A stretch of 40,689 bases of DNA from Salisapilia sapeloensis (GCA_023334545.1 JAADVB010000173.1:1-40689), one strand, 5' to 3'; counted from the stretch's first letter, positions 1 to 9,687 are shown. Notes: a model not told the origin generated them from the sequence alone. Numbers and translations are program-made.

Positions 1-211
1 CTGAACACCACCGACATCTTGTAATCTGCACCACAACGTCAGTAAGTAAACCTCATACAAACCAAAAGTACGCATACCGAGCAGGTCGTCCAACGCAGCA
101 TTCCCCGTCACCCACCCGAGCTGTCGACTAGGACTCATCGCAATGTTAAGCTTATTGTGTACGAGTATCTTACATGAGTAGTGAAAGCAGTTGTCGCTGC
201 CCCTCGTTCAT
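1..211 (-). CDS. 5' end of an unrecognised gene, cut by the window edge
   Basis: A minus-strand gene appears to start at 211-209 and run off the left edge. Exon 1 (211-174) reads M-N-E-G-Q-R-Q-L-L-S-L-L and ends in a GTAAGA donor. Exon 2 starts at 127 after a TCCTAG acceptor and stays open for 42 codons to base 1. The 46-nt intron has a good branch-point candidate (CTTAAC), and the phases join as AT|T to give Ile. The 55 visible residues are rich in Leu and Trp and look like alpha-helix; I recognise no domain. It lies in tandem with the TMEM42-like gene upstream of it on the same strand. The splice model is my inference; the open frame across exon 2 is seen directly. Confidence 0.45.
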
Positions 212-552
212 CCCGATTATCACTATACATAGGTAAAAAGTAAGGTCATATAGATCGTCCTTGCTGTAAATATGCTAGTGTGCGCTCGATCGTTTACTTT
301 CTGAATGATAATCTGCCGAGCCATTTACGGCACATGTAGTACGATCGAAGTTTCCATTCAGCACAAACAACAAAACGATCAAAAACAAAACCTCCCTATA
401 GTTGAAGAATTATCAGCTTCCAAACGCACGCTTTCTCCTGCTCAACGTAAATCTTCTTGTGTGCAATGGTATATGAACTGTATTTCAATGCCAAGACGAG
501 CGGAATGATTATACGATGAGAGCAAACATGGAACGTTGTTGTGCGGGCATTT
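212..552. other. Intergenic spacer, nothing recognised
   Basis: This spacer lies between the stop of the TMEM42-like gene and the start of the partial gene at the left edge. The short open frames here (for example plus strand 305-508) have no recognisable content. It presumably holds the 3' UTR of one gene and the promoter of the next. Confidence 0.4.
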
Positions 553-1257
553 CTATTGCTGTTTCTTAATTTCCTCTTCGGCTGTCGGGTCGCTATCTCC
601 ATGAAGCAGAAAAGCGACACCGACCAAAATGGCCGTCGCCCCGACGAACCATTGAGCTGGCAATGGTTCTTGGAAGAGTATGTAACCACTAGCAGCCTGC
701 AATAAAGATAAGTATAAGCGGAATATCCAACTTAAAGAATCGAGAGACGTACAGAGAGGATAAAGTTCGATGCAGAGCTCGTGACGGTGGCTGTGAGCGA
801 GTCCGTTTCATGCAATCCGTTAACAAAAAAGCGAAGCATGACAGCGTTTGAAGCCAGCATCAACCCAACGCATGCTACGCGAGTGATTGCAGCAATCTAT
901 GGATTTTATGAGCTTGATAGCATATCGTGCCGAGAGAGAGGTGTACCGTGTCACATGATACACTGATAGCAGTGGCACTCGCGAGTGTGGTGCATTGATC
1001 GACTACGATATCCAGAAATGATGTGCTGCCATCAGCTGCGAGCTGAGCAACGAGATTAGTTACAAGAGTATCTTGGCGTTGCGAGGAGCTGCTGCACCTT
1101 GCCAAACGTGCCGCCGAGAGCGCCGCATGCGCCAGCGAGAGCACTAGAATAGCCGCGTGTGAGCTAATTGGACCGACTAGATGTATGGAATATGGAGCTC
1201 GGAACAAGCGACGTCGTAGCGCATCAGCACGAGCGTGCTTACCAACCTTGATCGCAT
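553..1257 (-). CDS. TMEM42-like multi-pass membrane protein (EamA/DMT-like), 4 exons
   Basis: I read a four-exon minus-strand gene of about 122 residues: exon 1 1257-1243, exon 2 1163-1098, exon 3 896-753, exon 4 696-553, all joined in phase 0. Exon 2 carries ALAGACGALGGTFGK, the glycine-rich first membrane helix of TMEM42. Exon 3 carries a helix ending LMLASNAVMLRFFVNGL and the segment SLTATVTSSASNFILS. Exon 4 carries GYILFQEPLPAQWFVG and a last hydrophobic helix, then a short acidic/basic tail and a TAG stop. This order matches TMEM42, a small relative of EamA drug/metabolite transporters; its substrate is unknown. Intron 3 (697-752, GTACGT donor) is very secure. The exon 2 donor (GTGCAG, leaving an intron of about 200 nt) and the five-codon first exon are less certain. 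The human protein is somewhat longer, about 159 residues. Confidence 0.65.
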
Positions 1258-2078
1258 TATCGTTTATTGTTGTCGTTTGAAGTGTCCGAGGAATTGTGAA
1301 TGGGTTCAGTAGGAGCTACGCCGCGACGTCTGAAGGATACGCTGCTTTAAGAGACGTAGAGGTATTCTTACAGCTCGCCTTGGTTGCAAGAAATATGCAT
1401 CGCATGTGTATGCTGTGGATGATACGGATGCACAGGAAGGCAATGTAGCAATATCTGAATGGATAGGCACTCGTACAAAGAGGTGCATACAGTAAAGTGG
1501 TGAAAGGAGCTAAACTCAGCTGGAATAAGAAAGGCGCAATGGAACGAGGAAAGAAGCGAGAGTCGCTGACGACAGAACCAGTCTTGGGATTGTGTGACCG
1601 TCGAAGCGGTGAATATTTGTTTGCATGCGAAATGCACGCGAAAATGGTAACTGGGTGTAAATTGACGTGTTTGCACGTGATGGCCTGTTAGAAGGAACGC
1701 GAAGACCCATGTAACTGGCACGCGCAGCATTGTAGCAGCAAGGACAAGCGAGAAAAGATAACGGTCGCCCATTGTAGCTGCTGGATTGCTGTATCTTGCG
1801 ACGATTCACAGTGCTGGTTGTTCATTGGTTATTAAAGCATTGGACGCCAGTGATTGGACTGCGTGGCTTGAGTGGCTCTGGGCAATACCAAGAAATTATT
1901 CAAACCGTAAAAAGCAAAGGGCGCCTGCATGGCAGAGGTCTCTTCGAGAAGTAGCGTCAATTTTATGTGTGTGGTAGAGTTTGTAGCCTGTATATCTTCG
2001 GAATTCTCGGCTAAGGATCTCTGATCCAGAGTTATGCTTCAACCGTGCATCTCTCTACATCCGCGGCCGTAGAGCAAG
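1258..2078. other. Intergenic region without a supported gene
   Basis: Several short open frames exist on both strands. One at 1368-1772 (minus) has a hydrophobic N-terminus and one at 1786-1977 (plus) is Trp-rich, but neither shows a recognisable domain, splice pattern or composition that would support a gene. The stretch probably contains the promoter of the TMEM42-like gene. Confidence 0.35.
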
Positions 2079-2389
2079 TTATGGGCGCTTAGGGATCGTT
2101 TTGGATGCCTCTTTTGGCGTGAAAAAATGGTTTTCAAAGTGCTCTCCATCCAGACCAGCGCTTTTGTTCCCAGCGTACGAATCTTTCCCGTGCAACTGGG
2201 TTCGAAGCGCCAAGAAACGTAGCGAGCATAGATGTATGACATCCTCTAATTTTTTAACGTCGTGTCCACGAACTTCGAATAAATATTACCCTCCACAAGC
2301 TCTGTGACTCGATGCAAGAGCCGCGCGTCGTTCGCTTCGATCGCTCTTGGCCTTGATAGGAAGAAACGTCTGGCCTCCTCGTAGCGCAT
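2079..2389 (-). pseudogene. Frame-broken coding relic of unknown family
   Basis: On the minus strand, an ATG at 2389 opens a frame reading MRYEEARRFFLSRPRAIEAN and continuing through RLLHRVTELVEGNI. At about 2276-2290 that frame ends soon after, while a second frame takes over with FEVRGHDVKKLEDVIHLCSL and runs to a TAA at 2081-2079. Together the two pieces read like one soluble, charged protein of about 105 residues broken by a one-base shift. I do not recognise the family. It could be a decayed gene, a very short unspliced exon pair, or a sequencing indel. No upstream exon is evident, because the next sequence toward 2415 carries in-frame stops. Confidence 0.3.
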
Positions 2390-2562
2390 CTTAAAATTAG
2401 CTAATTTGTCCCGCTTATTGACCAGTCACATACTGAGCGCCAGTCACTCCAAGTTTACCAATCCATCCGATGGTCCGTCCCATATGCTTTTGGCTCTTGT
2501 AGGCCGGGACGAAGCTCACTTGCAAATTTACGCCGCATTGGATCACCCGTACTGCCTCCAGG

Positions 2563-2910
2563 ATGTCAAGCCCAGATGCACGCACGCCATCGCCTTGGAA
2601 GAAAGACGGGACGTACATTGTCGAACCGATCAAGAAGCACACGAGTGCCTGCTGCCGAGCCTGTGAAGCTGCATTGGACGTCGGCCAATTGCGCGTTGGT
2701 GTCGTCTTCCAGCATCGCAACGGTTTCGTCTGCATCAACTGGTACCACATTGAGTGCTACGGCCCGCACTTGCGAAGCATTCCTCTCCAGAACTTGGAAG
2801 GCTATGATGAGCTAGACGCCGCGCAGAAAAAGTTACTGGAAAGTTACCACGCCTCGGCGTCCAACGCGACGGATCGATGTCTGCCTCACCCACCTACATG
2901 CTCGGCATGA
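2563..2910 (+). CDS. Small PARP-type zinc-finger protein
   Basis: A 115-residue intronless frame contains one PARP-type zinc finger (zf-PARP). The visible ligands are the Cys pair in CCRAC (around residues 30-34) and the His and Cys of WYHIEC (around 61-66), separated by about 28 residues as in PARP1 and DNA ligase III fingers. The finger's typical glycine-rich strand (VGQLRVGVVF) and a helix beginning LEGYDELDAAQKKLLES follow in the expected places. In PARP1 such fingers bind DNA breaks. Here the finger stands alone with no catalytic, BRCT or ligase domain, so a DNA- or nick-binding accessory role is inference. The ATG at 2563 fits, since all finger residues lie downstream of it. A further upstream exon cannot be excluded. 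It is followed on the same strand by a TAZ zinc-finger gene. Confidence 0.7.
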   Translation: MSSPDARTPSPWKKDGTYIVEPIKKHTSACCRACEAALDVGQLRVGVVFQHRNGFVCINWYHIECYGPHLRSIPLQNLEGYDELDAAQKKLLESYHASASNATDRCLPHPPTCSA

Positions 2911-3218
2911 GATTCATTTTTGGACCAAAGATGATGCTTTCTTAGATGAAGAAATTGCCACATACATGTATTTAAAGCAGTGACTGATAGTCGAGGCCCA
3001 TACTCGAATGAAATATATCCCATTTTCCTTCCCACCTACCGCGTCGTCTCGTTGCAAAAGTTTGTTCAAAATTCGTTAGAAACAGGCACAGACGACAAAG
3101 TTTCGACCAAGTCGCGACGTCGAAGTCGAGTTAGTTGTCATCGAGTCTACTGCGGTCGATCGCGCACCTACGTCTTGTTCCAACGCAAGACTATACACAA
3201 ACGGGATCTCCAAGGCGG

Positions 3219-3804
3219 ATGGAATCGCTCGGCAGCGGTTCACGAGCTGATAAATTGCACGCTTACAACGATGCGCTGGTCCATTCCGCGACGTGCTCGG
3301 ACTCACACTGCCAAGCCTACAATGGTCGGTGTCATAAAGTAAAAGTTAGCCGAAAGCACTTCGTCGAGTGCTACGGACCACGGCGAAATTATTCACCTGT
3401 CGAAAGGTACGGCATGCTATCCACACGAGCTTGATAGACGACTGATTTATACTGGTGCTAGCTGTGAATCGTGCTCGAAATTCTGGGGACTCTTGTGCTT
3501 CCACGCACGAACGTGTGAGGCGCCTGCAGGACAACATTGTATCGTACCGCAATGTGATTATTTGCGAGTGAAGATTGCTCGAAAGCGGAACCAGGATAGG
3601 CACGAACAGGTTCGAGCTAGGGAACAGATCCAGCAGCAGCGGGACGAATGGCCGGTGGAAAGACGGATTGCTCAAGTGGAACAGGACCGACAACAAGTGC
3701 TTCAGATCATTGCCGACATTAAAGCTAGTCGAGGTCAGCAGGTTGCTGCTCCGAACGACGAAACCCCGATGAACGCCCACCCGTCGATGATGTCCATTGG
3801 ATAA
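3219..3804 (+). CDS. TAZ zinc-finger / coiled-coil protein, copy 1 (one intron)
   Basis: Exons 3219-3406 and 3462-3804 join to 176 residues. The 55-nt intron (GTACGG...GCTAG, with a CTGAT branch candidate) was placed by matching the intronless paralogue at 9169: after splicing, VESCESCSKFWGLLCFHARTC lines up with LDSCPLCAQFWQLLQFHARTC without a gap. The protein has one TAZ domain (around residues 20-95) with all three HCCC zinc sites intact, then a Gln/Arg/Glu-rich coiled coil (about 100-150) and a C-terminal MMSIG tail also seen in the paralogue (MMSMG). TAZ domains, as in p300/CBP, bind transactivation segments of transcription factors. A nuclear adaptor role is therefore likely but inferred. 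The start at 3219 gives an N-terminus like that of copy 2; an upstream in-frame ATG at 3135 is possible. Confidence 0.8.
3407..3461 (+). other. Intron of TAZ copy 1, absent from copy 2
   Basis: These 55 nt begin GTACGG and end TGCTAG, contain an ACTGAT branch-point candidate, and carry stops in the reading frame. Removing them restores the second zinc cluster (SCESC) at exactly the spacing of the intronless paralogue at 9169-9687. Confidence 0.8.
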
Positions 3805-4634
3805 TACAGCTACGTCGACTTGCATTCATAGAAGCTTCTGAAAGCATATAGGCGAGCATAGTTAGCATTGTGCTGGCGCACCGTCACGGTTGGCACCACC
3901 CGCTAACACATAATACAATCCAGCGTTCTTACTAAGCATACAGAAAGCAAAAGCAGTCGTTCGGTCACGATTAGATACTAATCATGCTATTAAACTCATA
4001 CAAACAGTACCCGAGGTGATGGCCGACGTTTACAACAGAGAAAAGGAAGCTCAAGGTTGAAGACAGCCGAAAGGATGGATGCTTGAACGCCTTCTAAAGA
4101 TCAATAAGAGCTTTAGTGGTTTAAATGCAAGTCGAAGCGAACTTCAATCGAGAATGGAAACGATAGAAGAAGCCCTATCGAGAAACTGCTTGTTCTTTTA
4201 CTTATACATTCTTCAACGTTTTCTTATGAGCTCTAAACGCCCAGAACATGGACAGTACGAACTGATCGGCCTAGTGATATGATCTTCATCACGACCACAG
4301 AGTCAGTACGTCAGATGCGTACAGTATCGTTACTACTTCTCGTATATATCTTGAAGAGTTTTGATTTTGCATCGTGGTGATACTTCCCCATATCCGATTT
4401 GCATTTTATTTTATTTTAAAGAGTGAAAGATACAAGATCTGGCATATACCCATTCCAGATACCGTTTCTCTGATATACTTCCTTTCGAAAGGTACACAAG
4501 GGAAGGACGGGAAGAGAGGAGGTGTAACTGTCACAGGAGAGAAAGCAGGAACAATAGGAAGAGCTTGTTCGTATTCTCCTCTGCCAAAGCTCATTTGAAA
4601 ACGGCAAGCCGTTTCCTCCCACCTAGAATTGATG
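3805..4634. other. Gene-poor spacer
   Basis: No supported gene. A plus-strand frame from 4019 (M-A-D-V-Y-N-R-E-K...) is interrupted by TGA and resumes at 4079 with a short helical stretch, which could be a relic. The right part is AT-rich and leads into retrotransposon debris. Confidence 0.35.
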
Positions 4635-5195
4635 TTAAACAAATGATATCTGAACAACCAAGTTTTTTTGGTATTGACGTTTGATGAAAGTAGCACGAAC
4701 AGTAGCTTTGTCAAGGTAGCGTGTTGCATCAGCTGAAGCTACGAGCAATGGAGTACTCCATCTTCTTTTTGTATAATATAGAGTAACACCGAGGTAGATG
4801 ACGAAGCGAGTCTCCAGATTATATGGTCGTACTCGACCGAGCAATATAATTTAGCGCATCACAATCTTTTGCAAACTCTTTGCAATTCATATGAAGAGAT
4901 GAGCTTGCGCCTGAGTCAAAGATGATCAGAAAACGCTTTCATACTCTGAAGACTTCCATGGCAGAATCATAGCAGTCATAGGTATACCTCTGCCATTGTA
5001 ATAGTTAGCCTGTATACTGGGACACCATTTTCTACGACTTTCTACCATGCGAATACCAAAGTTACTTCCTATACCAAAAGTGTTTATAGCATGTGCATGG
5101 CCAGTACCCATCTGTCGTTTCTTTAAAAGAAACCTGCGGACGAAGACCGTCCTATGTACACTTCGGAACTGTGTACCGAAGCGGGAATTTAACAA
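4635..5195 (-). mobile_element. Ty1/copia retrotransposon relic (protease region)
   Basis: On the minus strand, positions about 4936-4822 translate to LIIFDSGASSSLHMN followed by CKEFAKDC. This is the aspartic-protease motif of Ty1/copia Pol (I/L-D-S-G-A-S...HM). Just upstream on the same strand, near 5000-5060, pieces in two frames recall a Gag zinc knuckle (a Cys, then YYNGRG, then YDCYDSA), but the CCHC spacing is broken. Downstream the frame stops within about 20 codons. No long terminal repeats or reverse-transcriptase domain could be seen, so this is an old, truncated and frame-broken copy. The boundaries given are only the extent of the suggestive open frames. Confidence 0.55.
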
Positions 5196-5576
5196 TGAAT
5201 CACCAAAACAAGCATACAGCTAGTGCTGTATGTTGTTTTCTAAGCAACATCATCGTGTGTGATGATTGGTTAGCACTCCTTTGTGTTCTTTAGGCCTGCA
5301 TCTTCATTGCAATGCTATTTCCTCTTTTAGGGCTCGCAGCACTTTGAAAATGCACATTGTGCCAGATCACGAGTACTGGAGTGGTTACTTGTCTGCATCA
5401 ACCGATTCATTTCGCCTTTCAACTGTAAGATTGACGATAGAGATACACAAAAGAGATCACATCGTCGAGTATTTTGCAGTTTGATTCTCATTGACGTTAT
5501 GGAAATCTAGAAGATGGTTTCGTTCCAACTTCAACACAACTTCAAGAAAACTGTACAGATAGTTTTCCAAGTATTG

Positions 5577-5771
5577 TCATTCCCGTTTAAATTCACCGAC
5601 TACCGGGTATTCTAAGCGAAAAAAGAAATCTGGCATCCATACTGGTCTCCCGTATGCGCTCGACAATATATGAGTGTAGACGGCTACGCATATCTGCAGC
5701 ACACGTGCCGCATAGCTTTCCGCCCACATGAATCCCTCACAATACCGCCGACGTCCCTTTTTCATATGCAT
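5577..5771 (-). mobile_element. Ty1/copia integrase fragment
   Basis: A 64-codon minus-strand frame resembles the end of the copia integrase core: MWAESYA, a run of hydrophobic residues through AVYTHILSS, then GRPVWMPDFFF and a closing YPVVGEFK. The family pattern is WAEA...AVYL.NR.PS...G.TPYE.W...P.V..LR.FG. Several normally fixed residues (Asn-Arg, Thr-Pro-Tyr-Glu) are changed, so it is degenerate. It lies upstream of the protease relic on the same strand, opposite to the gag-protease-integrase order of an intact element. The two pieces therefore come from different insertions or from a rearranged one. Confidence 0.45.
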
Positions 5772-6639
5772 ATCTCCAATGGCCGTGCTTTAGCGCTCGC
5801 ATATCTTCGCTCTGTGCATCTTCTTCTGTTCATTTCGGTCGTCGAAATGTCCGTTGTCAGCTGCCTTTGTATGTCGGCTCCTTTACGTTGCCTTGCCAGA
5901 TTTGTTGAATGCAAGCTATTTCAGTCATACTTCGAGCTCCCTCCGGCTGACCGGCACGCGTTGACGAAGGAGTGACCTCGAGGAAGACCCGGCCTCCCCG
6001 GAGGTCTTGCACGCTGAGCGCGGATTGCTTCTGTTCGGTTGCGCACTATGAGGAATCGGAGAATGAGCAGTTTTGTTCAAGGCTTGAAAGAAAGGATGTG
6101 ACATTAGGCTGGAAGGGTAGCCAAAAGGTCCGAGACGACTACGATGGATAATGTAGATAGATAAGAGAAGATTGAAGATAACCAAGAATCAGCACTGTCC
6201 AACGCGAAAAGTCTCTACACTGCAGCCATATTCCTCTTTCATTCATCACCCTTCATAATATATCGAGAAACTAAAAAGATTTTCTTACTGCTACCGTTCC
6301 GAAAACTTCTCCGGAAAGTCCTCTTTGTATTCTATTTCTCGATAATTCATTTTTGGCAGTCTAAAATGTACATTTAAGAGGTCTGGCGATTCGAGTCTGG
6401 CGATTCAATGAACCGCTGTAGGAAAGTTTGAGTAGAACCAACAATAACTTTGTAGCTGCTCACATTCGGGAAGCACTTTTGAAATCAAACCACCGGCCTT
6501 CCTCCCTTCACTTTCGCTTCCGTGGTAATATGGAGCAAACAGGTCCAGTATTCGTCTCTAATTGATGACGTAGCTAAATTTGTCACTGCCTTCCTTAATC
6601 TACGAGTATACCCATTTTAAAAGCGAGTACATATTACTC
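5772..6639. other. Non-coding spacer with a short tandem repeat
   Basis: No gene is supported. The stretch holds a small GC-rich patch (about 5970-6040) with a weak inverted repeat GACCTC...GAGGTC, and a tandem duplication of GTCTGGCGATTC at 6381-6392 and 6395-6406. It presumably contained the promoter of the dead ankyrin gene that follows. Confidence 0.4.
6381..6406 (+). repeat. Two tandem copies of GTCTGGCGATTC
   Basis: The 12-mer GTCTGGCGATTC occurs at 6381-6392 and again at 6395-6406, separated by GA, so the unit is 14 bp. Its function is unknown; it may be a replication-slippage duplication or a pair of binding sites. Confidence 0.8.
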
Positions 6640-8292
6640 GATATATCTTCTCCAGCGATGGTGCATCCTCGCCGAGTGCTCTGGCCCTCGTGATGAGTGG
6701 GATGATGTAGTCACCAATGCTTCCAAAGATGGTCGCTTCGACATGGTTGCTACTCTTCATATCTTTCGTCCAAAATGGTACCTTCCACTACAAACAATGG
6801 AAGCTGTTGCCATCCACAGCTAACTGGCCTTAGCTCAATGGATATATGCCAATCGACCGTTGAAGTCTTTTACCTACCAAGGCATGGATAACGCAGCAAT
6901 AGGAGGCTATATAATAACAATTCAGTGGCTCCATTTACTTGGAGATGATGACGGCGGAGGCGCTACACGCCATGCGATGGACAATGCTTGCACCGAAGGT
7001 TGTCTGGAGCTATCTGAATGGCTCCACCAGAATCGAAGTGAATAATGTACGACAAGTGCTCTGAATGGGGCTACAACGAATGGTCACTTGAACGTATTGG
7101 AGTGGCTAGAAGGAAGCCGAACGGAAGGTTTTACGATTGACACAATGAAGGGACCAACTCTTAACGACTATATTTGCATTCTCGAGTGGTTATCTACTCG
7201 AAAGATGAAGCGAGGTCCTAAAACGTCACCTCACATGCTCGAACTGGTCGCCCGGAACGGTTATATGTAAACAATCAAGTGGTTGTTGGTCTATCGAGAG
7301 GAAAAGCTAGCGAGAACAAATGCGATTGATGAGGCTGCTGGGAATGACCACTTAGAAATCGTTCAATTTATATTTGAACGAGCTTCAGCGTACAAGCTGA
7401 AGCAATTGATCAAAACGTTGTTGCGTAGAATCGGTTTCATAACGGGCGTGAAGGTACTGCGTTGGCTATTGCCCAAGGGTGCCTATCAGAAGTTTTCCGT
7501 TAAGCTTGGACTCGAGAAGTATATTTGTTTGGGTGGCCTCGAGTGCGTTCGTGTACTGCGTGAGTACTATCCGAAACTATTTGAGCGAAACGAGAAAAGA
7601 ACGGCTGCAGTTGCAGTCAATCATGGTCAAGTGCGTGCCGCAGTATACCTCCTAGGTCTGTTGCAGGACGACTCAGAAACCTATGGTCAGTTGGAAGTAG
7701 CGGAATGACTGCACACTATAAGCCCATTTGCGAACACAGATAGAGTGCAAGATGTAGTGATACGAGATGGTGACATCGAAACAATTTCTTTTCTTATGGA
7801 AACAGGAAAAGTGGATGCGGCTACATGTACTCGAGACGCAGCTAGTTGCGGTCATTTAAAAATGATTAATATTTCTTGGAGAAGCCATTTATCGAAGTGG
7901 ACGACTAACTTATGCACATGGCAGCGGAATATGGACACATGAGCATCGTCAAGTGTCTGCATGAAAATCGACCGGAAGGATGCGACCAAGATGCGATGGA
8001 CAATGCGATAGAAAGCGGATGAACCAATATCGTCAAGTTTCTCAATGAGAACCGGACGGAAGGATGCTCGGAGCATGCAATTAAATATGCGGCCTTTAAT
8101 GGACAGTTAAATACGCTCATCTATCTCCATCACCACCGACCAAAAGGATATTCAGTGATCACGATTCGAGTGAGTATAGAGGCGTGCCAAGACGAAGTGA
8201 CGCATTGGCTCAAGAAGCATAGCCCGGTCTTTGCTGAATGTCGGGAGTGTCAACGAGAGGTGAGATCGAATAAGATGCGCCGTCGAGGATGA
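6640..8292 (+). pseudogene. Decayed ankyrin-repeat gene
   Basis: A single plus-strand frame can be read as ankyrin-type repeats for more than 1.2 kb, but in-frame stops cut it at 6821-6823, 7043-7045, 7268-7270 and 7706-7708. Between about 7866 and 7918 the reading moves one base, and the new frame has a further TGA at 8020-8022 before its final TGA at 8290-8292. The repeats are of the short kind with a Trp: examples are TTNGHLNVLEWL, AAGNDHLEIVQFIF, AAEYGHMSIVKCLHENRPEG and AFNGQLNTLIYLHHHRPKG. Repeats continue smoothly across each stop, so these are point mutations in a once-intact gene rather than exon ends. The C-terminus, with a C-x2-C in ECRECQ, is preserved. The N-terminal limit is uncertain. 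Proteins of this type form large families in oomycetes; the cellular role is unknown. Confidence 0.8.
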
Positions 8293-9168
8293 GGTTGTGG
8301 AGAAAGAACGAAAGAAGACCAGATTAGTTTTAATTTCGAATACATAGCGATGTTTTATTTATTTTAATTATTTCAGATGAGTTAATTTTAAATCACCTTC
8401 AAATAGACTATATTCATTACTGTGATATGAATGCAACGACGCAGCTACACAGTAATTCAGAGCTGAGACTACTCTTTCTTGTAAACACTGCTGTCTAATC
8501 GCATTTTTGAGTTAGGTTATTTGATTTGCTTCTATCCTAGTCGTTCGTTTAGCATCATTGACTAGAACCGGTTACCATGGATCTGCATTTATATGTCGTC
8601 ACATGCTGAGAAGAAAAAATAAGCTTCTGGCGTGTGTGATGGAAGAAATTATGCTGCTCTATGTTGTGCTAGTAGCTAGAAGTTCATCTACGTACTCAAT
8701 GTTATAAGAGGAATCCTTCCTTTATCCGACACCAAAATCGTTTCACTGGAAGGTACTGGGACAAAATGGTGACATTAGTAGAGAGATAGCTGCTATTACA
8801 CGAACTAAACTGTCTAGACAAAATTTGCTACGACTTGCTGCGATCCAGACTTTAAGGTTACTTTCCAAAATCAGCCCAAGTTTCAATATGTAGGTGACCA
8901 GGATTGCCCTATCTCTTCAATTATAAACTTCGGTACGAATAGCAGCCATTTTTATATGGTATCTTAGCAGTCGATGGATGCAAGAATGGCGACTCGAAGT
9001 ATCCCAACGTACCGTTTTAGTCGTCATCTGATGAAGTCAAGTTGCGTCGCCGAGTGTCCGTGTTTTACCCGCGTTCCGATTTACGGTAGCTACAAGAACA
9101 AACTTTTCAAGATGAAATAGTGCGCACAAAACGAGATTCCCCGTGGAAAACAACAAACGGCATTCGAA
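8293..9168. other. AT-rich intergenic region
   Basis: Many stops occur in all frames and no repeat, RNA gene or coding similarity is visible. The right end must contain the promoter of TAZ copy 2. Confidence 0.4.
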
Positions 9169-9687
9169 ATGACGGAGATGGAGGTCGAAGCGCAGGCGAA
9201 CCCCGGAACGAAGGACCGGTCAGCTGATCTAAGCAAATGGAAACTATATAATGAAGCGCTCATCCATTCTGTTTCATGCTCGAACCGTGAGTGTGGTGCG
9301 TACGGAGGGCGATGCGTCAAAGTCCGCCAACTTCGACAGCATTTCGCCCAGTGTTACAGCAAGCGTCGGGCGATATCGGCACTGGATAGCTGTCCACTAT
9401 GCGCTCAGTTCTGGCAGTTGCTACAGTTCCACGCTCGTACATGTCAACAAGGCAATGGGTGCCAAGTACCACAGTGTAATTCTCTGCGGGAGAAGCTGGC
9501 GCAGCGGAAGCAAGAGGATCAACAAGAGTTGGAGCGAGCTCGAGTACAGTTGCAGAGGCAGATAGAAGAACTATCCGTGGAGAATCGAATCGCAAAGGTC
9601 GAACGGGATAGGCAAGAGGTGCTGCAAATGATCGCGCAGATCCAGGAAAAGAGACAGGAGCAAGCAACCATGATGTCCATGGGCTAA
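9169..9687 (+). CDS. TAZ zinc-finger / coiled-coil protein, copy 2 (intronless)
   Basis: This single-exon frame encodes 172 residues. A TAZ zinc-finger domain spans about residues 28-108 with three complete HCCC zinc sites: H33-C37-C42-C49, H58-C62-C75-C78 and H88-C92-C98-C103. A coiled coil rich in Glu, Gln and Arg follows (about 108-160), and the protein ends MMSMG. The paralogue at 3219-3804 has the same plan but carries an intron inside the second zinc cluster. In CBP/p300 the TAZ domains dock transcription-factor activation domains. Here there is no acetyltransferase, KIX or bromodomain, so the protein is more like a free-standing adaptor that may dimerise through the coiled coil. The first ATG of the frame is used. 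Gene duplication with the copies about 6 kb apart, now separated by pseudogene and transposon debris, is evident. Confidence 0.88.
   Translation: MTEMEVEAQANPGTKDRSADLSKWKLYNEALIHSVSCSNRECGAYGGRCVKVRQLRQHFAQCYSKRRAISALDSCPLCAQFWQLLQFHARTCQQGNGCQVPQCNSLREKLAQRKQEDQQELERARVQLQRQIEELSVENRIAKVERDRQEVLQMIAQIQEKRQEQATMMSMG

Noticed and set aside
1368-1772. Minus-strand 134-codon frame with a hydrophobic N-terminus like a signal peptide
   Set aside because: It overlaps other equally long frames, is rich in His, Phe and Ser with no family signal, and has no effector motif; not supported as a gene.
1786-1977. Plus-strand frame containing RSLR, reminiscent of an RxLR effector motif
   Set aside because: There is no convincing signal peptide, the motif lies near the C-terminus and no EER follows. 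A chance match.
2415-2750. Minus-strand 111-codon frame overlapping the PARP-type finger gene
   Set aside because: It is antisense to well-supported finger codons and has no motif of its own.
4019-4282. Plus-strand frame MADVYNREKEAQG, TGA, then a helical stretch
   Set aside because: Suggestive of a relic, but too short and without a family; no claim made.
5670-5975. Plus-strand 101-codon frame
   Set aside because: It overlaps the copia integrase relic on the opposite strand and has no recognisable content.
5970-6010. GC-rich inverted repeat GACCTC...GAGGTC
   Set aside because: Only six paired bases with a loop of about 20 nt; not distinguishable from chance.
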